DNA from: a bacterium
Lineage (GTDB): Bacteria; Bdellovibrionota; FAC87; UBA2466
Length of the DNA: 19,311 bases
Reading direction: 5' to 3'
Assembly: GCA_019750655.1 (NCBI GenBank)
Contig: JAIEOG010000403.1
Location: 1 to 19,311 of the forward strand
The notes beneath the pieces were generated by a model, which searched no databases, was not told the DNA's origin, and saw only the letters and a list, made by a program, of their open reading frames with translations. This document shows positions 12,425 to 19,311 of this stretch, one piece after another (the stretch's first letter is position 1; every line of letters begins with the position of its first letter). The translations under genes were made by a program, and so were the position numbers.

Positions 12425-13345
12425 ATGAAGAGTTTAGTTGCCGCACTAGCAGTTTTGGTTTCGACGGTAACAGTTGCTCAGTTTCCGAGTTCACGCAGAA
12501 CTTCGGGGATGGCCGCGGTTGCCTCTCAGACGCTCTCTGAGAATCCTTCGAACGCGGGTTTCGATCCCGATACGAATTACACTTGGAGCCATCTCGAATC
12601 CGGCGCGGTTTCGCTGAAGTTCACCATCCGCAACCGGGAAGTCCTAGCGCTGGATGGCGCTCTCTTCGCCCGTGTGAGCATCCAGGCTTTTGGCGTCGAC
12701 GCCAAAGAGGTTTCTCTCCCGTTGGAAATCTCCGATGCGAATGAAGCCATCTTGCGTGTGACCGATCTTTCGCCAGCTAAGGCATATCGGTTGAAAGTGC
12801 AGCTTTACCGGATGCCGGAGCAGGGACTGAAACGCGGAGAACACTTGCTCGATATTCCCGGCGTTTCCTACGCATTGACGATCCCCGAGGGAGATAACAC
12901 CCGCGGTGCCTTCATTGCGGCCCGCGCGTTTATGGAGTTACAGGTTTGGGCGCAGAGTGCGAAGGCCGGGAGTCAGCGGCCGTATTACCGTTCGACGTGG
13001 GGCTTTGCTTTTCCCCAATGGTTGGCGGCTCAGGAAGGGCGCGAGCTCACTTCTTCCCCTGTGTCGCAGGTTCGCCATCCCGGTGAATTGCAGCTGGGCG
13101 ATATCGTAAGAGTCGGCTCCAGCGTCAGCCCTGGCCAGAACTACGCCGTGGTCGTCGGAACGGAAGACGAAGCGGTCTGGGTGGTGGAAGGGAACTTCAA
13201 TAACGCTCTGCATCTGCACCGCCGTGATTTCCGGTCGGTCCAGGGGGCTTACCAGGCCGAGTTCCTCCGCAAGTTCCAGCCCAAAGAGCCTAAACGGAAC
13301 GGTAAAGAAGCGCGCGCTGCTCGCGGGGATCTCTACGAAACCTGA
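12425..13345 (+). CDS. Exported Fn3-like plus degenerate CHAP-like protein, paralogue 2
   Basis: ATG 12425 follows AAAGGAGA and gives a signal peptide (MKSLVAALAVLVSTVTVA, before QF). The 306-residue protein is a diverged copy of its upstream neighbour. It has the same VLALDGALFA segment (73-82), the Fn3-like VTDLSPAKAYRLKV (112-125), then WGFAFPQW (192-199), LGDIV (224-228), NYAVVVGTE (239-247) and VVEGNFNN (253-260). Gly193 stands where CHAP enzymes have the nucleophile Cys, and Asn239 stands at the expected His position, so catalysis looks lost here too. A basic tail (about 283-300) is unique to this copy. The shared architecture indicates tandem duplication followed by divergence. The giant M48/UbiB-like gene follows after 58 bp. 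Confidence 0.83.
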   Translation: MKSLVAALAVLVSTVTVAQFPSSRRTSGMAAVASQTLSENPSNAGFDPDTNYTWSHLESGAVSLKFTIRNREVLALDGALFARVSIQAFGVDAKEVSLPLEISDANEAILRVTDLSPAKAYRLKVQLYRMPEQGLKRGEHLLDIPGVSYALTIPEGDNTRGAFIAARAFMELQVWAQSAKAGSQRPYYRSTWGFAFPQWLAAQEGRELTSSPVSQVRHPGELQLGDIVRVGSSVSPGQNYAVVVGTEDEAVWVVEGNFNNALHLHRRDFRSVQGAYQAEFLRKFQPKEPKRNGKEARAARGDLYET

Positions 13346-13356
13346 CCCCAACGCGC

Positions 13357-13380
13357 AGAGTCACAACTCTACGGTTTTCT
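13357..13380 (+). other. Weak hairpin between paralogue 2 and the giant gene
   Basis: AGAGT (13357-13361) pairs with ACTCT (13366-13370), and a TTTT-containing segment lies a few bases later. The stem is short and AT-rich, so at best it attenuates; read-through into the next gene is likely. Confidence 0.25.
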
Positions 13381-13403
13381 TGAATAAATCCCGATAAGAA
13401 AAG

Positions 13404-16400
13404 GTGAAATTACGCCTTTTCCTACTCGCGGTTTGTGCGGTGCTCTTAGGGCCCGCGCACGCCCTTGCCGCGGAGAAAAAGACCAAGGACCGCGAGCGTC
13501 CCACCAAGGCAGAAAGAACGCAGTTAGAAAACGGCGAGCTCCCGCCGCGCATTGCAGAAAACGAACTCTGGGTTCAGCCCACGACCCCCGAAGGCCAGAA
13601 GTTTCAGACCGAGATGACGCGGATTTATAACCGCGTTTTTCCGCAAAAAGATTTTCCCGACAACCGCAACATTCGGTTCATCATTAGCGCGGATGACGAG
13701 CCGAATGCGTACTACTACAGCCTCGCCAAGCCGCCCGTCATCGTGATGACTCGCGGACTGCTCCGCTTAGTCGACAACGAAGATCAAATCGCTTGGGTGT
13801 TGGGCCACGAAGCGGTTCACAAGCACTTGAGCGACAAAGATCAAAAGAAAGTAGCCGGGAACTCAAAGCCTGAAGAATATTATGCCGATATCCGCCCACT
13901 GCCGCTTCTTGCCGATGCTGGCTACGATGTACGGCAAGCCAAGATCATGGCGCGAAAGATCTTCGGCGACGGTAAATTGTACGATCCCATCGAAGTTCTG
14001 GATGTCCATGGTCTACCGGGAAACCGTCTTGAAGCACTAGACAAGGGAACCGCTTTGCTTCTTTACAGCCGCGGGGCTCTTTCGGCGTCGGTCGAGGCGA
14101 CTACCACGGGCGTTTTCAGAGATCTGGCAGAGAAGGCCCATGAGCAGACCTTGCTCTCCAAGCAACTCTCGGACCAGGGTTATGAAAAAGCCACGGTTCC
14201 AGAAAAACTCAACCTTTTACGCAAAGCGGTTGCCTTGATTGGTCCGGAGTACCCTCGACGCTCCGCAGATTTGGAGCGTTTGATCCGCGCGCTGCCCGAT
14301 TCGGCAAAAAATTCACCAGAGGCCCACGCACTAGCCGACTCAATCACCGCGCTCGCCCGGAAAAAAACAGCACAGGAAGATTATGCAAAAATCGCTTACT
14401 GGCTATCCGAAGCCTTGGGGGGAGGGGTTACTGAAGGGTTTCTAAAATCCCAGATCCCGGCTACGGAATCTAAGAAACCTGTTTACGATTATTCAAGCCG
14501 TGGACTACCAGCACGACCGCTCGGTGCACTTGCCGAGCTGGCGGCGCGGATCCAAGTATTTTTGAATGCGAAAGAGCCGGAGGCAATCCATGCTGCAGCC
14601 GCCAAGGTGAGAGAACAAGTGCGGCAGCTAGATTTACCAATACGCTTCTTGCAAGATATGCACTTGCCAGCTTTCTTTGTGCCGAATCGCGAATTTACGT
14701 TACAGGCAAAGCAATTTGACTCGGCTAAGCACGTTGCCCCTTGGTGGCCCCACCTCCAAGCATTAGCGGGGGATTCTAGCGGAGCAGTGGCCGAAGTTCT
14801 TTGGCAGCTCGGGATAGAAGATCCCGCGGTTGTGGAGCGCTTGCCCGTCGAGGAAATGGAAGCCTATTTGATCGGTAAACGCTCGCCGATTGTGAAAGAC
14901 GACCTTCAGGAGGGCGTTGGGATGCGCAGTCTTTCGTGGGATGAAAATGGAGTTCTTTCCACTCGCCCGATCCTGGACCGCTCTCGGGAAGTTGCGGCGA
15001 TGACTACGCAGCATTTTTTGAAAAACTTTGTCCCCTTGGTTGCCGCTGGATTCCAAGGAGATAAACAGGCCCAAGCAAAAGCATTAGTCATAGCACCCCA
15101 CCTGAACCTCAGCTCGTTGTTTCCAATCGGTTTAGGGCATCTCGAAAAATCCCCTGAGTTTTTTGTGACGATGAACGACTTGGATTTCGCCCGGCCGGTC
15201 TATGGCGATACCCGTGACGCTGATGCCATCCACGATCGCAATGAAGCCATGGAGATTTTGATGGAGGGCACGCTTAAAAGAGTAACAGAACTGCTGGAGC
15301 AGAATGCTAGTGCGCACCGCGATGCCGTGAGAAAGGTGCTACTTGGTCTCTCGAAAAACTACGGCTATCCAGAATTGAACCGTTACATGATTGCAGACAC
15401 CCATGGAATTTTTTCCCGTGAGGAAAAGCTGGCGATCGCTTCTGGACCGCATTTTCTATCAGATGGCGAATCGCAGCTGACTGAAGAGAACGTTCGCGAT
15501 CGCGACTATGCACCCCTTTACCGCTTCATGCAGGTGGAGAACTCTGGAAAGCGCTCCGATTTTCTGGAGGCGGTCGAGAGACTAAGCAAGATTCGATCGC
15601 TTGCTGCAAAACGCACGGCAACGATACTTTTTGTGAACTTCGAAGCGAAAACCCCCAAAGACGAGCTAACCTCAGGAGATGTTTTACGAGTGCTTCCTTG
15701 GCTCGACGACGAAATATTAGGCGAATGCGTCGACACAAAGCGCTGGGTTAAGTCTCGCTTGTTCTCGGATTACGGCTCATGGCCGAAGGATCCAGAGTCT
15801 CTGGCCGCCCCATGGAAAGCTATGCGGAAGCTCCGCCTTTTTCCAGAGGACCGGCAGTTTGAATCCGAAATGCTCGAGTACATAATCCAGAAGATTCCCG
15901 GTCTTCCCCTAGGGCGACGGCAGAAGGTTTTGGAGGAACTCCTCGCAGATGGGCAGATAGACTTCCCAAAGCTGCGCACTGCGGTTCAGGAATTGTGGGT
16001 TAAGGGGGTTTTGGAAAAGTACGGCAAAGATAAGGGAGACCTAGATTACCAGCAGACTCTCTCGTCCGCGGTGCATGGGCTCGCGAAGAGATTAAATGCG
16101 CGGGATCGTTTGGAGCTGGTGGATGCCGTTGCGACCAAATTAGAAGCACAGCCGGCTCTCTCCACGGCGCTTTCTGCCATCAACCATGTTGAAGACCGCA
16201 GAAAAATGGAGAAGGGCCACACCATTGGGCTACTGTCTGAGGCGGGGGCGGAAGCCGTTCGTCGGCATGATCCCTCCCGCGAAGCATTTCTAAATTTCTT
16301 ATCCGCACCACTAACTGATGTTTCCGTGAGCAGGTTTATGGGAACTCTGCGCATCAACAGTTTCGATTTTAGCCAGATGAATAGAGGGCCAATATCGGAC

Positions 16401-17897
16401 CCCATCTTTTCGGGGACTAGTGACAAAGAAAAGGAAGCAGCGACTCGTCTGCTCCATGAGAACTTTTGGTCTTTGCCCTTTCAAGCCCGTGTTCCGGCAA
16501 TCGACGCCTTGCTCCTGCCTCCTCCCGCATTTCGAGAAGGCCATGAGCTTGGAAATGTCGTGGATAAAATCTCCAAAGCCCTTTTTCCCGCAGGTGAACG
16601 TTACAGCGCGCAGGCACGCACCTTGCTTAGAAAGTACATCGAACGGCTGGATGATGATTTAAAGACGCCGTTTCTAGCCGCCGTTCTAGCGGCAAACGAC
16701 AAGTCCGAACGTGCGCAAGAGAAACTCTCCGTCAGCCAAAAGCTTGCCTTGGTGCTCGAGCAGATGGGCCCTGCAGAGGTGAAGCTCGGCCAAGCTATCC
16801 ATAGCTACCCAGATGCGCCCGAAGATTTACGCTCTGGAATGGGAAGACTTAAAAGCGACACAGGCATTCCCACGCGAGAAGAAATGATTGAGCTCTATCG
16901 GAAGCGAGTCCCGGAGAGTGAGAGAGAAAAAGTTAAGCACATTGGCCGGATCTTGGGTGCGGCTTCTTATTACATCACCGTGGAAGTGGAGCTTTTCGAT
17001 GGGACAAGCGCAGTCGTTTCGCTATTGCGCCCGCATGCTAAGGAACGCGCCCAGGAAGGTTTTCGCAAAATGGCTGAAGTGGCAAGTGACCTGGGTAGGT
17101 CCGATCCCCTTCAGAAGCATCTGGTCCAAGTCATTGATCACGCTTCTCGCATGGCAGATGTAGAGACGGATTCCAATGCGTATAAAAAACAATTTGATAC
17201 CGCAGAAAAGAACTACTCGGGCTATGAGATCGAGGTCGATGGCCATAAATTTACGTTTGCGCCGGCAAAACTGCTTACGCATGGCGAGGGGTATCGGTTT
17301 TCTCAAAAGGCCAAAGGCGAGCATTTTAATAAGCTCCCCGAAAGTACCCCAGAGCAGCAGCGTTACCGTAAAAACCTCGCGCGCGCCTATGTGACGTTGG
17401 AACTCATCCAGGTTTTCTCGGGAGAAGAGTTCGATCACGATCGCCACGGGGATCAGATGCGTGTGGATGGGGAAACGGTCATCCTCTTCGACCATGGTGC
17501 GATGAGCCTCGAACCGCCAACGCAAAAGCAGCGGGAACTTCTGGGCAAGATCCTGGCTTATGCCATCAATCAGGGGCAGAGCGATTGGACTCAGATTTCG
17601 GGCCTCGTTATGTCCGCTGCCCGCCAGTTGCGAGCCACCGATCCAGAAACGTCTGACTACCTCGTGAAAATCCAGAATGCGTTCCTCAAGCTGACGGATT
17701 TCACCAAACACCTCGACCCCACCGACCGAGCCGATATCCTCGCCGCGGTCTTGAACCATGGCCGGGTCCACCCCGACATTGCAGGAGCCATACAGGCTAA
17801 ATTACAGCCCGATAAGGCAGGGGCGTTGATGCAAGACTGTGGAAAAGTCCTCATCCAAATCAGCCGCACGAATCCGTCTGAAACCTCGTCAAATTAA
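13404..17897 (+). CDS. Giant exported M48-type metalloprotease fused to a UbiB/ADCK-like kinase domain
   Basis: This 1497-residue protein starts at GTG with a signal peptide (MKLRLFLLAVCAVLLGPAHALA). Near the N-terminus is an M48-type zinc protease: GHEAVH, the HExxH motif (135-139), and EEYYAD with probable third ligand Glu158, followed by AGYDVRQA. A long helical region of unknown fold runs from about 200 to 1080. The C-terminal part (about 1110-1420) follows the UbiB/ADCK/ABC1 atypical-kinase pattern: VKLGQ (K1127-Q1130), GAAS (1185-1188), VVSLLRP at the VAVKVQRP position (Ser1206 for the ATP-binding Lys), HDRHGDQ (1345-1351) for ADPHPGN, and FDHG (1362-1365) for DFG. The kinase part therefore looks degenerate. 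Being exported is odd for this kinase family. It probably shares a transcript with the two pseudo-CHAP genes. Its function is unknown. Confidence 0.85.
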   Translation: MKLRLFLLAVCAVLLGPAHALAAEKKTKDRERPTKAERTQLENGELPPRIAENELWVQPTTPEGQKFQTEMTRIYNRVFPQKDFPDNRNIRFIISADDEPNAYYYSLAKPPVIVMTRGLLRLVDNEDQIAWVLGHEAVHKHLSDKDQKKVAGNSKPEEYYADIRPLPLLADAGYDVRQAKIMARKIFGDGKLYDPIEVLDVHGLPGNRLEALDKGTALLLYSRGALSASVEATTTGVFRDLAEKAHEQTLLSKQLSDQGYEKATVPEKLNLLRKAVALIGPEYPRRSADLERLIRALPDSAKNSPEAHALADSITALARKKTAQEDYAKIAYWLSEALGGGVTEGFLKSQIPATESKKPVYDYSSRGLPARPLGALAELAARIQVFLNAKEPEAIHAAAAKVREQVRQLDLPIRFLQDMHLPAFFVPNREFTLQAKQFDSAKHVAPWWPHLQALAGDSSGAVAEVLWQLGIEDPAVVERLPVEEMEAYLIGKRSPIVKDDLQEGVGMRSLSWDENGVLSTRPILDRSREVAAMTTQHFLKNFVPLVAAGFQGDKQAQAKALVIAPHLNLSSLFPIGLGHLEKSPEFFVTMNDLDFARPVYGDTRDADAIHDRNEAMEILMEGTLKRVTELLEQNASAHRDAVRKVLLGLSKNYGYPELNRYMIADTHGIFSREEKLAIASGPHFLSDGESQLTEENVRDRDYAPLYRFMQVENSGKRSDFLEAVERLSKIRSLAAKRTATILFVNFEAKTPKDELTSGDVLRVLPWLDDEILGECVDTKRWVKSRLFSDYGSWPKDPESLAAPWKAMRKLRLFPEDRQFESEMLEYIIQKIPGLPLGRRQKVLEELLADGQIDFPKLRTAVQELWVKGVLEKYGKDKGDLDYQQTLSSAVHGLAKRLNARDRLELVDAVATKLEAQPALSTALSAINHVEDRRKMEKGHTIGLLSEAGAEAVRRHDPSREAFLNFLSAPLTDVSVSRFMGTLRINSFDFSQMNRGPISDPIFSGTSDKEKEAATRLLHENFWSLPFQARVPAIDALLLPPPAFREGHELGNVVDKISKALFPAGERYSAQARTLLRKYIERLDDDLKTPFLAAVLAANDKSERAQEKLSVSQKLALVLEQMGPAEVKLGQAIHSYPDAPEDLRSGMGRLKSDTGIPTREEMIELYRKRVPESEREKVKHIGRILGAASYYITVEVELFDGTSAVVSLLRPHAKERAQEGFRKMAEVASDLGRSDPLQKHLVQVIDHASRMADVETDSNAYKKQFDTAEKNYSGYEIEVDGHKFTFAPAKLLTHGEGYRFSQKAKGEHFNKLPESTPEQQRYRKNLARAYVTLELIQVFSGEEFDHDRHGDQMRVDGETVILFDHGAMSLEPPTQKQRELLGKILAYAINQGQSDWTQISGLVMSAARQLRATDPETSDYLVKIQNAFLKLTDFTKHLDPTDRADILAAVLNHGRVHPDIAGAIQAKLQPDKAGALMQDCGKVLIQISRTNPSETSSN

Positions 17898-18234
17898 CCC
17901 TGTCTAAGAACTAGTATTTAAATCCCCCGCATTTTCACTACTTAACGCTGCCGTCGTTCCAGGCGTCTGAAAGTTCGGCGCCTGTCGAGGGGGTTATCGC
18001 CTGTCTACTTTCTCGACAGTTTGCCGAAAAACGTCCTGCTTTCGATGGCTTCTAACTTTGCCGCAAATGTGGTCTTTCGCTTGCAATCTCTAAGTGCGTT
18101 ACGGTTTTCGGGGAATCAGGGTTAAGCAAATCTAAATAGAGAATCTCTACCTTCGTGACTGGGGTGGTGCGTTCTTTCGCTTAGTCCTAGCGCTTCGATA
18201 AATTCAAAAATCTGTACGTTTCGGGGAAAATCCA
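17898..18234. other. Intergenic region of 337 bp with a long hairpin
   Basis: No supported gene. The most notable element is the inverted repeat at 17982-18019, listed separately. Two imperfect copies of a TACG-TTTTCGGGGAA-like string occur near 18099 and 18214; the second includes the GGGGA site before the next gene's ATG. I could not find a convincing promoter or T-tailed terminator for the giant gene. Confidence 0.5.
17982..18019. repeat. 8-bp perfect inverted repeat, possible RNA hairpin
   Basis: CTGTCGAG (17982-17989) and CTCGACAG (18012-18019) are perfect complements around 22 nt. In plus-strand RNA the stem could extend inward by three G-U pairs and one G-C pair. No T run follows, so it is not a standard terminator. 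It could be part of a 5' leader of the protease gene or a small RNA. Confidence 0.45.
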
Positions 18235-19032
18235 ATGAAGTACGTCGCTCGGATTTTGTTTTCACTGTTTCTGCTCGTCAACGCGTTGATCTCCATCGGT
18301 TGTGCGCGTCAGAACTTCTCAGAAGATAGCATTCCAAACGCAGCGGGTTTCGCTAGCACCTACACGACGGCCTATCCGGGCGTTGTCATGGTGGTCTCGC
18401 CTGGCGGAACGGGGCTCTGCACGGGTGCTATCGTCAGCCGCTACGCGGTGATGACGGCCACGCACTGCTTGCTCAACTCTGGCACTTACACGGTCTACGC
18501 TAAGAACGGTGCTTTCCGTTCTTCTAACCGCCAAATCGCCGGCACGGGTTCGGTGAATGACACGAACGATATCGGCCTTCTCATCTTCGACCAAGAGCTC
18601 ACGGTCAACGACGCTGAAATTTACGGCATCAGCAATGAAGTCGCTCAAGGCGATGCAGTGACGGTCGTCGGTTACGGCTGCGACAGCGTCGAAACGCGCA
18701 TGAACGCAGGCCGCAAACGCGCTGGTAGCAACCGTGTCGCTGATAAATCAGACTTCTTGCGCTTGTTGACGCCGGGAGCGTCCAGCGCAGCCCGCAACAG
18801 CCGCGGCATCATCGGTGACGCTAACCAAGCCGGCACGTGCTTCGGTGATTCGGGTGGCCCGATGTTCCGCGCTAGCGGTGCGGATCTCCAGATTGCCGGC
18901 GTCACGCACGCAGGCGGCGTCTACGGCGATTACTACGTCAGTGAGTTTGTGAACGTCGCGGACAACGATGCGAACCGCCGCTTCTTGGCGGACGCGAACC
19001 GGGAATTCGGTCTCGGCATCGCGGGCATCTAA
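18235..19032 (+). CDS. Trypsin-like (S1 family) serine protease, exported
   Basis: The 265-residue protein is a chymotrypsin-fold protease with a complete catalytic triad: His77 in TATHC, Asp112 in NDIGLL and Ser206 in CFGDSGGP. Cys62 and Cys78 can form the disulfide next to the active His; Cys149 and Cys202 could form a second. The N-terminal hydrophobic segment ends in ISIGC, a loose lipobox, so lipidation at Cys23 is possible but not certain. The usual IVGG activation sequence is absent; AYPGVVMV occupies that place, so activation may differ from trypsin. GGGGA at 18223-18227 lies 7 nt before the ATG. It would act in the periplasm, on the surface or outside the cell. Confidence 0.95.
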   Translation: MKYVARILFSLFLLVNALISIGCARQNFSEDSIPNAAGFASTYTTAYPGVVMVVSPGGTGLCTGAIVSRYAVMTATHCLLNSGTYTVYAKNGAFRSSNRQIAGTGSVNDTNDIGLLIFDQELTVNDAEIYGISNEVAQGDAVTVVGYGCDSVETRMNAGRKRAGSNRVADKSDFLRLLTPGASSAARNSRGIIGDANQAGTCFGDSGGPMFRASGADLQIAGVTHAGGVYGDYYVSEFVNVADNDANRRFLADANREFGLGIAGI

Positions 19033-19128
19033 GAGTCCGGAATGGGTCCTAGAGGGTTTTGATTTTAGATAGTTTGAAAGAGGCTTAGGCACGAACACCC
19101 TGGCCCTGGGTTTGCTCCCTCGGTCGGA

Positions 19129-19311
19129 ATGGTTACGGCACTCTGGATCGCCTGCCTCTTTCTAAACGGATTGGTGGAAGCCTCTCCCCCGAAGCTTTCA
19201 TCAATGGCCCCGAAAACAGTCACCCCGGCTTGGCCGGGAACGGAACGCGTCTTCATCCCCCTCGGCGCGAACCGTACAGTCAACGTGAAGAACCTGCGCC
19301 GGGCGGCCTTA
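19129..19311 (+). CDS. Start of an exported protein, possibly with a secretin-type N-terminal domain (3' end outside window)
   Basis: From ATG 19129 the frame stays open for 61 codons to the window edge. An in-frame stop at 19075 and the absence of other start codons between make this the first possible start. It opens with a signal peptide-like stretch (MVTALWIACLFLNGLVEA), then a Pro/Ser/Lys linker. Next comes VFIPLGANRTVNVKNLRRAAL, written here to the edge in part: PLGANRTVNV and NLRRAAL. That pattern resembles the N-terminal domain of CpaC/secretin-type pilus assembly proteins (a PLG-x-S/R-x-x-V strand followed by a charged turn). The family call is tentative. There is no strong ribosome binding site. 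Confidence 0.6.
   Translation, partial: MVTALWIACLFLNGLVEASPPKLSSMAPKTVTPAWPGTERVFIPLGANRTVNVKNLRRAAL

Noticed and set aside
17022..17771. 249-codon minus-strand frame opposite the UbiB-like domain
   Set aside because: Opposite conserved kinase-like motifs and without a start signal; treated as a shadow.
18045..18125. 26-codon ATG frame in the gap before the serine protease
   Set aside because: No ribosome binding site, and nothing distinguishes it from chance.
19065..19283. 72-codon minus-strand frame at the right edge
   Set aside because: The plus-strand frame from 19129 has a signal peptide and stays open to the edge, and the minus frame has no start support.

Overview
The window reads as chromosomal DNA of a moderately GC-rich Gram-negative bacterium. 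Evidence is many Sec signal peptides, two predicted outer-membrane beta-barrels, possible lipoproteins, a proteobacterial-type UvrB and a tRNA-Arg(CCU) very like the Escherichia coli one. The abundance of secreted low-complexity proteins, an S1-type protease with a loose lipobox and a stand-alone ComEC-like hydrolase would suit Bdellovibrionota/Oligoflexia or a related deltaproteobacterial lineage. That placement is a guess, because no marker gene here settles it. I see no phage, transposase, CRISPR array or plasmid functions.

Layout. (1) 1-3260, all plus strand: the 3' part of a large low-complexity, coiled-coil, membrane-anchored protein; an intergenic region with a nested palindrome; two small exported proteins of unknown function; and a clear intrinsic terminator at 3230-3260. 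(2) 3288-5277, plus: a family 2 glycosyltransferase, then a ComEC-type metallo-beta-lactamase-fold hydrolase. A second copy of the palindromic repeat lies between them. (3) 5179-7746, minus: uvrB, then a small outer-membrane barrel that runs 99 bp antisense into the hydrolase gene. (4) 7770-9602: an orphan ketol-acid reductoisomerase homologue (plus), a single-domain rhodanese (minus) and an unknown exported protein (minus). (5) 9669-11254: a TetR-family regulator with a palindromic operator, convergent with a second barrel protein. (6) 11375-17897, plus: tRNA-Arg(CCU), two tandem paralogous exported proteins that look like catalytically dead CHAP-fold enzymes, and a 1497-residue exported protein. 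The last joins an M48-type zinc metalloprotease motif to a C-terminal domain resembling the UbiB/ADCK/ABC1 atypical kinases. (7) 17898-19311: a 337-bp gap with a long inverted repeat, a trypsin-like serine protease, and the start of an exported protein that leaves the window.

How the genes may work together. Most products are predicted to act outside the cytoplasm: two barrels, two proteases, two pseudo-amidases, small exported proteins and the truncated last gene. The run 11521-17897 has one direction and gaps of 25 and 58 bp, so it is probably one transcription unit concerned with the envelope. The strongest candidate for something undescribed is the M48 / UbiB-like fusion together with the two pseudo-CHAP paralogues upstream. 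A second theme is gene starts: several cytoplasmic-protein genes (3288, 7746, 7770, 9711) have a -10-like hexamer 7 to 11 nt before the ATG and no Shine-Dalgarno, which suggests leaderless mRNAs. Several exported-protein genes have strong GGAG-type sites.
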